Shown: positions 15,593 through 24,719, numbered from the stretch's first letter. The stretch: 39,370 nt of DNA from Bryobacterales bacterium (GCA_003136575.1 PLEX01000037.1:1-39370), one strand, 5' to 3'. A program made the numbers and translations. The notes: generated from the letters alone by a model not told the origin.

Positions 15593-17122
15593 CTAAGCGG
15601 CTCGTGCCGCGCGGTCTCCGGCCATCGTGCGGACGAACGCCATAAGCCGGGCTCCGTCGGAAATTATCAGTCCCGCGAGATAAACCGCCGAACCCGCAAT
15701 CACGGCAAGCCACACATTCCAGCGATAAAGCGCGAGGCTGACTCCCGTCGCGATAACCATCGAAATCAGCGGCGCCGTAATCTGCTGCCGCAGAGGTATG
15801 CCGGTTACCAGACGGCGCACGCCGAAATAAACCAGCGCGAAGTTCAGACAGTTCGCTATCAGGAGCGCGTAGGCCGCGCCCGGTCCCGCGTAAAACGGCT
15901 CCAGAGCAAATCCGCACGCCACCGCCGCTACCGCCGAAATCGCCGTGTAGATCATCAGCCAGCGCTGGTGATTATAGGCAACCAGAATATAGCGATAGTG
16001 GCCACTCAGCATCGCAACGGGCAACATCCAGATGAGGACCACGAAAGAGCCGGAAGCGGGCCTGAAGTTCCTGCCATAGACGAGTTCGAGCAGTTCCGGC
16101 GCCGCGAAAGTCAACAGGACAGTCGCGTACAAGCCTATCCAGGCGGCGAACCGCACCGAGCCATCCATCAGATCCAGCAGGTTCTTCCTCGGCAGCGCCA
16201 CGCACCGTGAAATCGAAGGGAGCAGGTTGAAGAAGTAGAGATAAACGAACGTGTGCAGAGCCATCAACGCGCGGTGCGAGGCCCCGAACCAGCCGAGGGA
16301 CTTGTTCGGGTAATAATAGCCCAGCAGAACTGTGCAGAAATACCACATGAAGTCCCACGCCAGTTCGCTCAGTCCGATGGGTGCCGATCTCCGCAGATGG
16401 CCAAGCAGGCGACCGATGTGCATGTCCGGCCATGGCCATTGGAAACCCATCCCGCGCCTGACGACCAGAGCGCAAAATACCGCCAATCCGCCCACGGACG
16501 CGCATTCGATGAAACCCAGTCGCGCGATCGGCATTCCGCTCCGGTAAGTCAGAAACACCAGGCCTGTGAAGATCGCCTGCCGCACAACGGAAGCCGCGCC
16601 CACCCAGTGCATCTGGTCGAATCCCTGGAAGAACCACTGCAGCAGAAAGGGCGTGCCCAGCAAACTCAGCCCGTAGAGCGCCAGAAGAGCCTTCAGGTCG
16701 TTGGTTCTGGGGAGAAATACGATATAGACCGCGAGCGCAACCATGGAGCACAGCGTCAAAGCCATGCGCAGCCCCGTGATCTCCCGCAGCAGCCTTGGAG
16801 CCTGTTCCGGATGGCGCGCCACTTCGCGCGCGCCGTAGATTCCCAGCCCGAGATCCGCCGGCGCCGTAAAGAAAATCATCACGGCGAGAGTGAATTCCAG
16901 AAAACCGTAGTTCGCGGGGCCGAGCGTTCTTGCCAGGTAGCTGAACGTGGCAAACGTCAGCAGTTTGCTGGCAAATTCTCCGCCGGACAGAAAAGCGAAA
17001 TTGATCGCCAGCCGCCGCGGTTCCGCGGCGGTAGACTGCGCGGACGACGCCGCGCGCCGAGCGGAAGACCCGGGCGGAACGGTCGCGGTTTCCGTCCCGT
17101 CGATGGAAGCCGACTGAATCAT
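15593..17122 (-). CDS. Polysaccharide/oligosaccharide flippase, MATE/MOP superfamily (Wzx-like)
   Basis: A 509-aa integral membrane protein with about 12-14 hydrophobic segments beginning with INFAFLSGGEFASKLLTFATFSYLARTLGPANYG (start at about residue 39), the hallmark of the polysaccharide-biosynthesis/Wzx family. Wzx proteins move undecaprenyl-linked repeat units across the inner membrane. The ATG at 17122 shares one base with the preceding stop (TAATG), indicating translational coupling with the radical SAM gene. An in-frame extension to 17701 reads through that gene and is discarded. It links the locus to Wzx-type surface-glycan export. Confidence 0.9.
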   Translation of the reverse strand: MIQSASIDGTETATVPPGSSARRAASSAQSTAAEPRRLAINFAFLSGGEFASKLLTFATFSYLARTLGPANYGFLEFTLAVMIFFTAPADLGLGIYGAREVARHPEQAPRLLREITGLRMALTLCSMVALAVYIVFLPRTNDLKALLALYGLSLLGTPFLLQWFFQGFDQMHWVGAASVVRQAIFTGLVFLTYRSGMPIARLGFIECASVGGLAVFCALVVRRGMGFQWPWPDMHIGRLLGHLRRSAPIGLSELAWDFMWYFCTVLLGYYYPNKSLGWFGASHRALMALHTFVYLYFFNLLPSISRCVALPRKNLLDLMDGSVRFAAWIGLYATVLLTFAAPELLELVYGRNFRPASGSFVVLIWMLPVAMLSGHYRYILVAYNHQRWLMIYTAISAVAAVACGFALEPFYAGPGAAYALLIANCLNFALVYFGVRRLVTGIPLRQQITAPLISMVIATGVSLALYRWNVWLAVIAGSAVYLAGLIISDGARLMAFVRTMAGDRAARAA

Positions 17123-18318
17123 TACGCTCGAAACGCCGTGGTAATGTCCACTAATCGCTCGTGGTCGGGGGAAGAAATGCCGTCTTCCAGCGTCGCACGC
17201 ACTTTTTCGGCTGCCGGAAGCGGCTCGATTCCCTGCCAGACTTTGGCGCCGACGATTGCTCTTACCAGTTGCTGCGGCTGGTACGTAATGCTCGGCCAGA
17301 GAAACACTTCGTTGGTGCAGTAGCAATCCTTCGAGGCAATCGACTTGCGCAAAGTCTCCGCTTCCGCCGAGTTCCAAATTTCCGGAAACGTCCTTTCGCG
17401 AAGATTGCCGAGGGGCGCATGGTTCTCGCACACGCTTACGTCGCCGTTCGAATACACGACCGCGTTGAGAATTCCCGCGCGGCACGGCACCACCTGGGAT
17501 TGCGTGGCGGCGGTGCGGGACTTCGCCCACTGGAGCATCGGTTCCACAACCGAGCCATAGCGCCCTTCTTCCCGCGAAGCCCAAAGCCGCCGGACGTATT
17601 CGTACAGCTTCTGATACTGTGCCAGGCCCGGTCCCTGCAAAGACGGATTCTTGCGGTCCCCGCGAATCATCGCGAGGTTGTGATGATCCATCTTCGGGCA
17701 ACGGTCGAACAAATACGTGGTCAGCCGCCGAATCTCGTCCATGTTGACCGCGGTCGCCGTGGAAATCGAATGGATTCTGATGCGGGGATCGCTTTCCTGA
17801 AGCTTTGCCAGCGCCTCGTAGGTTTCCATCGCCTTATCGAAAGCGCCGGGCGAACCGCGGAACTTATTGTGGAATTCGCCGAGTCCATCGAGCGAAATCT
17901 CCGCCACAAACAGGTTCAGATCTTTCTCCTTCATCGTCTCCGTGACCTGTTTGACGGTCCGCTCAGTGAAGTAGCCGTTGGTGGGGACGTAGATCTGCCG
18001 TACCTGGTTTTGTTTTATAAACTGGCGGCAAATCTCACCAAATTCCGGGCGCAGAAACGGCTCGCCGCCCGAGAGGTTGAGGTTTTCGATCCGGCCGAGT
18101 GATCGGGACAAGGCAAAAAGCTCGTCTTTCGTCAGGTCGTCCCGACGGTTCAGGTTCTTCCAGTAAAAACAATGCTCGCATTTCTGATTGCAGATCGAAT
18201 TGATAAACAGGATTAAAAAAGGCGGACTCGGCAGGTGCTCGTAGTTCTTCCAGGTGATTCGGGCGTGGCGTGCGATCCGTTCTAAAGTGTCCATATCATG
18301 CTGTGCCCCGCCGGTCAT
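17122..18318 (-). CDS. Radical SAM protein with SPASM-like C-terminal domain
   Basis: A 398-aa enzyme. The radical SAM cluster motif is C43, C47 and C50 in [14 protein letters not shown] (CxxxCxxC). [10 protein letters not shown] (about 79-88) is the SAM-binding GGE motif. The C-terminus (about 280-350) carries additional cysteines ([30 protein letters not shown]), as in SPASM/twitch domains that bind auxiliary clusters. Such enzymes modify peptides or sugars; no small Cys-rich precursor gene was seen, so a sugar or lipid substrate is favoured by the flippase next to it. A second ATG at 18294 (MDTLERI) is a possible start. It is first in a coupled pair with the flippase (TAATG). Confidence 0.9.
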   Translation of the reverse strand: MTGGAQHDMDTLERIARHARITWKNYEHLPSPPFLILFINSICNQKCEHCFYWKNLNRRDDLTKDELFALSRSLGRIENLNLSGGEPFLRPEFGEICRQFIKQNQVRQIYVPTNGYFTERTVKQVTETMKEKDLNLFVAEISLDGLGEFHNKFRGSPGAFDKAMETYEALAKLQESDPRIRIHSISTATAVNMDEIRRLTTYLFDRCPKMDHHNLAMIRGDRKNPSLQGPGLAQYQKLYEYVRRLWASREEGRYGSVVEPMLQWAKSRTAATQSQVVPCRAGILNAVVYSNGDVSVCENHAPLGNLRERTFPEIWNSAEAETLRKSIASKDCYCTNEVFLWPSITYQPQQLVRAIVGAKVWQGIEPLPAAEKVRATLEDGISSPDHERLVDITTAFRA

Positions 18319-18366
18319 TGGAACCGAGGCGGCTCACTCCTCCGTTTAGTAATTGTCTCACGTAAG

Positions 18367-18398
18367 CCGGACCGGCAAGGTCCGGTGCGTACCGGTAC
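18367..18398. promoter_or_regulatory. Inverted repeat and GTACCGGTAC palindrome upstream of the radical SAM gene
   Basis: CCGGACC (18367-18373) and GGTCCGG (18379-18385) are a perfect 7-bp inverted repeat with a GGCAA spacer, and the 10-bp palindrome GTACCGGTAC lies at 18389-18398. They fall within the 144 bp between the SGNH gene stop and the radical SAM start. They could be a weak terminator for the first operon or an operator for the second. Confidence 0.35.
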
Positions 18399-18462
18399 TT
18401 TTGGCCTGGCTGCGGCGTCCCGAGAGCCCGGCTGACAGCGCTCGCATTCGCTGCTGCCCGGA

Positions 18463-19509
18463 CTATTGCGGCGTCGTGGCCGCGCTGTGCTGCAGTACCC
18501 ATGGCAGAATCTGATCGACTATCAGCGAATTCGCCTTTTCGTTCGGATGGTCGTCCGCCGGTGTTACCCAAAGCGTATTCTCGGGGCCGTGGCCGCGCAG
18601 GCCGTCGATCAGGTCGATCGCCGGAACTCCGTCTTTGGCGAGCACGTCCATGATTTTCTTGTGCGCCGCGGCAAAGGGATATTCGCCGTTGATCTCGTGC
18701 AATTCCGGAAGGATGGTGACCAGCAGCTTCGCACCATCCGCTTTGGTCGCCGACGCCAGATCCCCGAGCGCGGACTCAGCCGCCTGCAATCCGGGTTGAT
18801 CGTCGCGATAGAGTCCCGAGTAATAATCCTTCCAGTTTGGCCGCATTCCCGTCAACCGAAGCATGCCGTCGAACCGGGAAATCGCGAACGCCAGCAAATA
18901 CGACTTGCCGAGCAGTCCAGGCTTCCGTTCGATCGGCACCGGTTCGGCATCGTTGATGAAGTACTCGAGAATCACCAGATCCGGATGAAAAGCCCGGTCG
19001 TAGGTCAGGTAGTGCGTGTATTCCTGAACCGTATTGTAGTTCCCGACACCGGCGTTGAGCACCTCAAATTTGCACGTGCTCTGCCCGCAGCTCTGGCCCA
19101 GCCTCCGCTCCAGGATCTTCGCCACCGTGCTCTCTTCCGCGTCACCCCAGCCGAATGTAGTGGAATCGCCCAGCATCACGATGCGATAGACGCCCGCCGG
19201 CTTCTCCATCGTGTACTGGCGGTCGCGCAAGCCGTGCGAATTGATCGACACCGGGTAGCCCATCAGAAAAGCCGAACTGTTCGGCACATGGGCGAAGCTC
19301 AAATGAGGGTTGTCCACGGGATGCTTCAGGGTAGCGGCGTACTTCCACATTTCCATGGAAAAATCCAGACTGCGCGCGAACTTGATGCGCAGCGCGAACT
19401 CCAGAACTGCGGCCACGATCAGGACGGTGACGACCAGCAGCACGAGACTCGCCACAATGTTACCCGCACCTGCGTCGGAACGCGCAGGGACCTGTTCTTG
19501 CTGTGTCAT
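18463..19509 (-). CDS. Membrane-anchored SGNH/GDSL hydrolase next to the carbamoyltransferase
   Basis: A 348-aa protein with one helix at about 17-40 (VASLVLLVVTVLIVAAVLEF) and a periplasmic SGNH domain. Block I is VMLGDSTTFGWGD with S116; block II NAGVGNYNTVQEY; block III LEYFINDAEP with the Asn; block V DDHPNEKAN with the Asp-His pair near the C-terminus. All catalytic blocks are present, unlike in the tandem copies 2 and 3. It probably removes or transfers acyl groups on a surface glycan. It starts 15 bp after the carbamoyltransferase stop, so it is part of that operon. Confidence 0.88.
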   Translation of the reverse strand: MTQQEQVPARSDAGAGNIVASLVLLVVTVLIVAAVLEFALRIKFARSLDFSMEMWKYAATLKHPVDNPHLSFAHVPNSSAFLMGYPVSINSHGLRDRQYTMEKPAGVYRIVMLGDSTTFGWGDAEESTVAKILERRLGQSCGQSTCKFEVLNAGVGNYNTVQEYTHYLTYDRAFHPDLVILEYFINDAEPVPIERKPGLLGKSYLLAFAISRFDGMLRLTGMRPNWKDYYSGLYRDDQPGLQAAESALGDLASATKADGAKLLVTILPELHEINGEYPFAAAHKKIMDVLAKDGVPAIDLIDGLRGHGPENTLWVTPADDHPNEKANSLIVDQILPWVLQHSAATTPQ

Positions 19510-19524
19510 TTCGCTAGCCCCGTA

Positions 19525-21360
19525 TCAGTCAAGTTCAAATCCCCGGCGGTAATCCTGCTTCAGGCTCTCGTCCTGCTCCTCTTTCCGGAGGAAACAGTTC
19601 TCAAGGACGAGAACCTCGATATCCGTCCCCATAAAGCAGCGAAACGCGTCTTCCGGCGTGCAAACGATGGGCTCTCCGCGAATATTGAAACTAGTATTGA
19701 CGATGACGGGGCAACCCGTCTTCGCCTTAAAGGCCGAAATCAGGCCGTGATAACGAGGATTGGTCTCCGCGTGAACCGTCTGCACCCGCGCCGAATAGTC
19801 CACGTGCGTAGCAGCCGGGATCTCGCTTCGCGGCACGTTCAGTTTTTCGATCCCGAACAGCTTCTGCTGCTCCGCTGTCATCGCAATGCGCCGCCGCTGC
19901 TGAACGTCCGCAACCAACAGCATGTAAGGGCTGTCGGTGTCCATCTCGAACCAATCCTGAACGTCCTCGCGCAGTACCGACGGCGCGAATGGGCGGAACG
20001 ACTCGCGGAATTTCACTTTCAGGTTGAGAAGAGACTGCATGGTCGGGGACCGCGCATCGCCCAGAATCGACCGGTTCCCCAACGCACGTGGTCCGAATTC
20101 CATCCGGCCCTGGAACCATCCGACCGCCTTACCGTCCGCCAGCGCCTGGGCGGAGTGATCGAGCAACTCGGCGTCTTCGTAAATCGTGAACTTCGCCCCC
20201 GCCTTCGTAAGCCGCGCGGCGATCTCACTGGTTTTATACGAGGGTCCGAGATACGCGCCTTTCATGGCATCCAGGCGTCCGTTCAGCTTTCTCGGCTGGC
20301 CTTTATCGAGGTGATACGCCGCCAGTGCCGCGCCTACGGCGCCGCCGGCATCGCCCGATGCGGGCTGAATCCAGATACTTTTGAAACTCCCGCTCCTCAG
20401 GATCTTGCCGTTAGCAACGCAATTGAGGCCCACTCCGCCCGCAATACACAGATTGGGACAACCCGTTTCTTTGGCCAGCGAGGATGTCATGCGCAATACT
20501 ACCTGCTCCAGGGCGGCTTGCACCGACGCGGCCAGATCCATGTGGTGCTGCGTCAGCAACTGCTCCGGACGCCGGGCGGGTCCGCCGAACAAGTCGGCGA
20601 ACTTATCGTTCGTCATCCTCAGCCCGGTGCAATAGTCAAAATACTGAAGGTCCAGCCGAAACGACCCGTCATCCTTCAGATCAACCAGGTGATCGAAGAT
20701 CTTCTGCGTATAGCGTGGCTCGCCATAAGGTGCCAGCCCCATGACCTTGTACTCTCCCGAATTGACCTTGAAGCCGGTGTAGTACGTGAACGCCGAATAG
20801 AGCAGGCCAAGCGAGTGCGGATAGCGGATCTCCCGCATGAGCTCAAGCTGGTTGCCTTTGCCCATGGCCGCCGATGTGGTGGTCCATTCGCCGACGCCGT
20901 CCATGGTGAGCACGACGGCTTCCTCGAACGGTGACGGGAAGAATGCGCTGGCGGCGTGGCTCTGGTGGTGCTCGGCAAACAGCATCCGGCTCGCCCAGTC
21001 GAACTCGGGCCAGACCTTCTTCAGGTCGTCGCTTAGCAGATCCTTCTGGAAAAGCTTTTCCCTGATCCACAGAGGAAGCGCCATTCGGAAAGACGTCAGT
21101 CCTTTGGGCGCGAACGCCAAATAATTATCGAGCAGGCGCTCGAACTTGAGAAACGGCTTCTCGAAAAAAACCACCGAATCCAGTTGGTCGTTCCGGAGAC
21201 CGGCGGATTCCAGGCAGTAGCGAACGGCGTGAAACGGGAAGCCGGCGTCGTGCTTCTTCCTGGTAAACCGCTCCTCCTGCGCCGCGGCGATCACTTCGCC
21301 GTCGCAGATCAGCGCGGCAGCGCTGTCGTGGTAGAAAGCCGATATCCCGAGTATCCACAT
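19525..21360 (-). CDS. NodU/CmcH-type carbamoyltransferase
   Basis: A 611-aa enzyme that transfers a carbamoyl group from carbamoyl phosphate, via a carbamoyl-adenylate, to a hydroxyl of a sugar or other acceptor. The N-terminal Kae1-like domain opens with ILGISAFYHDSAAALI (3-18) and has the metal-binding EHHQSHAASAF with H131, H132 and H135. It also contains the nucleotide loop IAGGVGLNCVANG (near 305-320). The C-terminal YrdC-like part contains WFQGRMEFGPRALGNRSIL and VIVNTSFNIRGEPIV. Length fits the family (550-620 aa). The partner genes immediately upstream (49-aa DUF5989-like and SxtJ-like) are the usual companions of this group. The acceptor is probably a glycan sugar, inferred from the locus. 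Confidence 0.94.
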   Translation of the reverse strand: MWILGISAFYHDSAAALICDGEVIAAAQEERFTRKKHDAGFPFHAVRYCLESAGLRNDQLDSVVFFEKPFLKFERLLDNYLAFAPKGLTSFRMALPLWIREKLFQKDLLSDDLKKVWPEFDWASRMLFAEHHQSHAASAFFPSPFEEAVVLTMDGVGEWTTTSAAMGKGNQLELMREIRYPHSLGLLYSAFTYYTGFKVNSGEYKVMGLAPYGEPRYTQKIFDHLVDLKDDGSFRLDLQYFDYCTGLRMTNDKFADLFGGPARRPEQLLTQHHMDLAASVQAALEQVVLRMTSSLAKETGCPNLCIAGGVGLNCVANGKILRSGSFKSIWIQPASGDAGGAVGAALAAYHLDKGQPRKLNGRLDAMKGAYLGPSYKTSEIAARLTKAGAKFTIYEDAELLDHSAQALADGKAVGWFQGRMEFGPRALGNRSILGDARSPTMQSLLNLKVKFRESFRPFAPSVLREDVQDWFEMDTDSPYMLLVADVQQRRRIAMTAEQQKLFGIEKLNVPRSEIPAATHVDYSARVQTVHAETNPRYHGLISAFKAKTGCPVIVNTSFNIRGEPIVCTPEDAFRCFMGTDIEVLVLENCFLRKEEQDESLKQDYRRGFELD

Positions 21361-21368
21361 ACCCGTCT

Positions 21369-21518
21369 CTAGAACAGCGTGTAAATGAACGGCGCGAGCG
21401 CGCTGCTCTCGGCGAGAATGAGCATCACTCCGAAAAGGACGATCATGATCAGAAGCGGCAGAAGCCAGAACTTTTTTCGGACCTTCAGAAACTTCCAGAA
21501 TTCAGCTAAAAATGACAT
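21369..21518 (-). CDS. DUF5989-like small membrane protein (49 aa)
   Basis: A 49-aa protein, short enough to be missed by many gene callers. Translation begins MSFLAEFWKFLKVRKKFWLL and then has a hydrophobic stretch (about 17-37, LPLLIMIVLFGVMLILAES) and a polar end SSALAPFIYTLF. The FWxFLKxRKKFWLLP start with a single membrane segment is the pattern I know from the DUF5989 family, found beside SxtJ-like proteins and carbamoyltransferases. It lies 8 bp before the carbamoyltransferase and 16 bp after the SxtJ-like gene. Its role is unknown; an accessory subunit for the membrane-associated carbamoyltransferase is a reasonable guess. Confidence 0.88.
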   Translation of the reverse strand: MSFLAEFWKFLKVRKKFWLLPLLIMIVLFGVMLILAESSALAPFIYTLF

Positions 21519-21534
21519 GAAAAATGTTAGCCCT

Positions 21535-21957
21535 TTAGAATTGATTACTCATATCGGCGCGTTCATTCCAGGCTTGACGATCCGACCAGTAAGTCTTCGT
21601 CCCCCGATCGAATGAAATCATCATGAGGTCCTTACCCATCAGCCGAAGAACCACCGCGATCGGCGTGAAAACCACGAAGAAAAGCAACGCGGTCACAATG
21701 GGGTTCACCACTTTGCCCAGCAGAAGCCCTATTTTGGTCCAGATCGTGTTCGCAAAATGCAAGAGCGAAGGTCGGATCAGGGTGATCAGCAGCACAGCGG
21801 CGCTGGCCACCAGCCACCAGGGACGGATCGGCTTCCCGTGCCGCAACGGCAGTAAACCGAAGAGGAGAAAAGCGGCGGCAAAAACGAACCCGAAATTGCG
21901 GTCCGAAGGGCCGGGGCGCCCGATTTCGCGTGTAAAATCCTCGTGTGTGGCGCTCAT
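21535..21957 (-). CDS. SxtJ-like membrane protein
   Basis: A 140-aa protein with three hydrophobic segments: FGFVFAAAFLLFGLLPL (about 22-38), WWLVASAAVLLITLI (about 47-61) and a longer IGLLLGKVVNPIVTALLFFVVFTPIAVVLRL (about 76-106). It ends in MGKDLMMISFDRGTKTYWSDR, and the sequence KDxxxxxFD...TYW is typical of SxtJ-family proteins. The family is named from the saxitoxin cluster, where it also neighbours a carbamoyltransferase. The function is unknown. It is first in an operon with the DUF5989-like, carbamoyltransferase and SGNH genes. The start ATG is fixed by the N-terminal polar segment; the divergent region upstream holds paired GGTAC sites. Confidence 0.88.
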   Translation of the reverse strand: MSATHEDFTREIGRPGPSDRNFGFVFAAAFLLFGLLPLRHGKPIRPWWLVASAAVLLITLIRPSLLHFANTIWTKIGLLLGKVVNPIVTALLFFVVFTPIAVVLRLMGKDLMMISFDRGTKTYWSDRQAWNERADMSNQF

Positions 21958-22043
21958 CCAGGCCTTATTTTACGGCGTCGAAACCGCATATCGGTCTTGT
22001 CAAAGGATAACATGGAGGCCCGTCGGGACAGGTCCTGAGGGTG

Positions 22044-22062
22044 CTGGTACTCGCCTGGTACC
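22044..22062. promoter_or_regulatory. Direct repeat CTGGTAC-N4-CTGGTAC in the divergent spacer
   Basis: CTGGTAC occurs at 22044-22050 and again at 22055-22061, spaced one helical turn (11 bp), between the SxtJ-like operon and the acyltransferase gene. Similar GGTAC-containing sites occur at 18389-18398 and 26251-26269. It may be a binding site for a shared regulator. Confidence 0.3.
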
Positions 22063-22234
22063 ATCCCTGTTTAGCCAGCGCCATAATCGCGAAATTGGTG
22101 GAACTATTTTAACCAATGGCTCAATGCTTCAGCACAACCGTCACTTGGTTATCGACGGGAAAGACGAGGTCCATTATGGCCAAGACCCAATCTGCTGTCC
22201 GCGGGCTGTGGTGCTGCACAGTCGGGGTTGGCCC

Positions 22235-23336
22235 GTGACCCGGAGAGTTGCGGACCCGAGGGATGCCCTTTCGCGGCGCCGACCTTCCGGAATCGTCGCG
22301 ATTCCGGAGAGCAACCTTGATATTCTGCGCAGCTTCGCGGTTCTCTGCGTTGCGTCGGCGCACCTCTACCTGGCCATCCGCGGCGAGCGTGTAAGTGGCG
22401 CTACCTGGTCCATCGTCAATGTTTTCGGGCGGGTTTGGAGTGTTGATTTTCTTCGTGCACACCACCCTGGTGCTGATGCTCTCCATGGAACGTATGCGCG
22501 ATACCGGCATCTCGCTTGTCTGCAGATTTTACGTGAGGCGGGCATTCCGCATCTACCCTCTCAGCATCTTGTTGTGCGTCCTCGTCAGCCTTTTCGCGAT
22601 TCCGCGAAGCGTTACCCCGGCTTTTGTATGGAGCCCGCGGATTTTCGCCAGCAACGTGCTCCTGGTGCAGAACATCACGCATGATCCGCCACTCAATGTC
22701 GTGTTGTGGAGCCTGCCCTATGAAGTCCAGATGTATCTGGTACTTCCGTTTGTTTTCATGGCATTACGCCGCAAGCACTGGGCAGCGATCCTGTTCGTTT
22801 TTTTTGTCGTCGGGGCGGTTGGGGGCTATCGCTTCACGCTGCTGGAATTCGTGCCTTGTTTCCTCGCGGGGGCCCACGCCTGGAAGGTGAGCCGGCTGGT
22901 CAGGCCCCTGTTCAGCTGGGAACCGTGGCCCCTCCTTCTGTGCCTGTTTCTCGCAATGTACTGTTTCTATCAGCCGGGCGGGAACTCACGTCAAAAAGAG
23001 TGGCTGACGTGCATTGCGTTGGGGGTCTCGATTCCCCTTTTTGCCGAATGCGGATCGACGGCCATTGCCGCAGCCGCGAAAACAGTGGCCCGGTATTCGT
23101 ATGGCATCTATCTTTTCCATCTCCCGCTGATGTGGATTTTCTATCGCAAGCTGGCGAGTTTTCCCTGGGTGTGGCGCAATTTGGGATTCGGTTTGGCGAT
23201 GTTCGTTGTACCGGCGCTTTGTTATCGCGTGGTCGAAGCGCCTCTCATCGGCGTTGGAATTCGTATCAGCAAGCGTCTGTTTCAGGGCGGGCGGACGACC
23301 GCGAACAGGCCGTTAGCCCGCGGTACAACTGCGTAA
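22235..23336 (+). pseudogene. Acyltransferase-3 family (OafA/YrhL-like) gene with a +1 frameshift
   Basis: The family's N-terminal motif is read in one frame (NLDILRSFAVLCVASAHL, to about 22430). The rest continues in the next frame (FGVLIFFVHTTLVLMLSMERM to the stop at 23336). Removing one G from GGG at 22431-22433 restores a continuous reading through VNVFGRFGVLIFF. The downstream part has about nine hydrophobic segments and ends in the usual YSYGIYLFHLPLMWIFY. Such enzymes O-acylate sugars of surface glycans. As written no complete protein can be made; a GTG at 22395 gives a truncated form lacking the first helix and its His motif. The start is uncertain (GTG 22235 or ATG 22124). A sequencing error in a G-run is as likely as real inactivation. 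Confidence 0.78.
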
Positions 23337-23461
23337 ACCAAGTACGAGACATGCCGGCCAGGTCGCACGCGATCGTCGGGATGCGGCGCTCATCGCTAAA
23401 CTCACTGACAATCTCGAGGACCGGGCGACGCCGATTCGTCCAGTGACAGATCGGCCAGGAT

Positions 23462-24640
23462 TCAGCGAAGCCAGCCTTCCTTATTCAGGCCATCCGCAAT
23501 CACCTGAGCGAGCTTTTGGTTTGCGGCTCCGTCGTAATGCACCGAGTCAACATAAACGTCGTCATGCGCGCGGCCTTCGAATAAGTCCGCGATGAAGTGA
23601 AAGGATTTCCCCGTCTCGTCCCGTCGAACCGTTTGATTCAGGTTCGGCATCCCGTCAAAAACCGGCTTGGCCCGGCTTCTGTTCCTTTCCGCGTCTCCGA
23701 GATAGTCGAAGGGCGTTGGCTGCCAGTAGAAGGCGACTCTGACACCCTCGCCTTCCGCTATTCTTTCGATTGCCGAAACGTTGAACTCGTACGTCTTCGC
23801 CATTTCGTCCACGGGCGGCTTCATCTGCGGCGCTGTCGGGCCGGGCAGTTCCGCCGTGCCCCGCAGAGGCTTCACAAACGCGATCTGGAGGAAAGTCCTG
23901 AGAAGGCCCTTCCAATTGCCTGAGGGACCGAGCCCCTGCTCGTTGAGAAGCCCAACCGCGGCCTGATCCGTAAAAAACGGCGTGTCGTTCAGAACGCCGC
24001 CGAATGCAACTTCATTCAGCCCGTCCAGAAACACCGCCGCATCGCATTTCTGCCCGCGTCTGAGCAGGGTGGTGAACTCCGCGAGTTCCCCGGAAGAATA
24101 GTAGAACGTATGCCCCTGGTTCACGACGTCGTAATACGCATCGCCGGTTGAAAGGATACGCGACAAGTGGCTCGCAATCGTTTCTCCGTCCGGCACCCCC
24201 CAGCCAATCTGCGTCGAGCCCCCGAACAGCCAGATGGTCTTTCTCGCCGGCGCCTGAGCCGGCGGATGGATTGTCCTTCGGATGGGCAGCGGGAAGGCTT
24301 CGTCGATATTCAGCAAAGGCGAATGGAAAGGTCGCTCCGAAAAACCGACCCAGGGGCGATACTCGTAGCCGCCCTTGTTCAGGTTCTTGAATTCAGCGTA
24401 GATATCGCGGGCCTCCGCCGGCGACAAACCATGAAGCGCGGTGACGGCGATCCTGTCGGCTTCCGCGCGTTCCGTGGTTCGCCGGTGGCTCAGTACGACG
24501 ACGACCAGGGAAAATAACCCGACCAGAACGAGGGCAAACACCCAGCACGTCAGCCAAAACAGCGCAATACCGGTATACGCGTGCCCGATGCGGCCAATGA
24601 CACCTTGGGGGCGGTTGTTTTCCGGCTCTTCAATTTCCAT
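23462..24640 (-). CDS. Membrane-anchored SGNH hydrolase-like protein
   Basis: A 392-aa protein with one membrane helix (about 25-50, IALFWLTCWVFALVLVGLFSLVVVVL) and a periplasmic SGNH domain. Block I is WLFGGSTQIGWGV with S142, block II YYDVVNQGHTFYY, block III VFLDGLNEVAFG with the Asn, and block V YVDSVHYDGAAN with the Asp-x-x-His pair. The full set of residues predicts an active esterase or acyltransferase. The chosen ATG at 24640 precedes the membrane helix; an in-frame ATG at 24772 would overlap the upstream gene by 53 bp with a Gly/Ala-rich tail not typical of the family. It follows the GT-C gene by 79 bp on the same strand. Confidence 0.85.
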   Translation of the reverse strand: MEIEEPENNRPQGVIGRIGHAYTGIALFWLTCWVFALVLVGLFSLVVVVLSHRRTTERAEADRIAVTALHGLSPAEARDIYAEFKNLNKGGYEYRPWVGFSERPFHSPLLNIDEAFPLPIRRTIHPPAQAPARKTIWLFGGSTQIGWGVPDGETIASHLSRILSTGDAYYDVVNQGHTFYYSSGELAEFTTLLRRGQKCDAAVFLDGLNEVAFGGVLNDTPFFTDQAAVGLLNEQGLGPSGNWKGLLRTFLQIAFVKPLRGTAELPGPTAPQMKPPVDEMAKTYEFNVSAIERIAEGEGVRVAFYWQPTPFDYLGDAERNRSRAKPVFDGMPNLNQTVRRDETGKSFHFIADLFEGRAHDDVYVDSVHYDGAANQKLAQVIADGLNKEGWLR

Positions 24641-24719
24641 TTTTTCAGAGTATATCGGAGGTTCGGGCGCAAACCCGGAGACTTCCCCGCCCGCTGGAGC
24701 AGTCGGGGAGGCACCGCCT

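Noticed and set aside
17123-17701. N-terminal extension of the flippase to 17701
   Set aside because: It reads through the radical SAM gene; the TAATG junction and family N-terminus place the start at 17122.
19521-19550. A tRNA T-loop-like string (GTTCAAATCC)
   Set aside because: It lies in the carbamoyltransferase 3' end and no acceptor, D or anticodon stem is found.
18466-20934. An 822-codon open frame on the + strand
   Set aside because: It is antisense to the SGNH and carbamoyltransferase genes, which have clear motifs; high GC makes long antisense frames common here.
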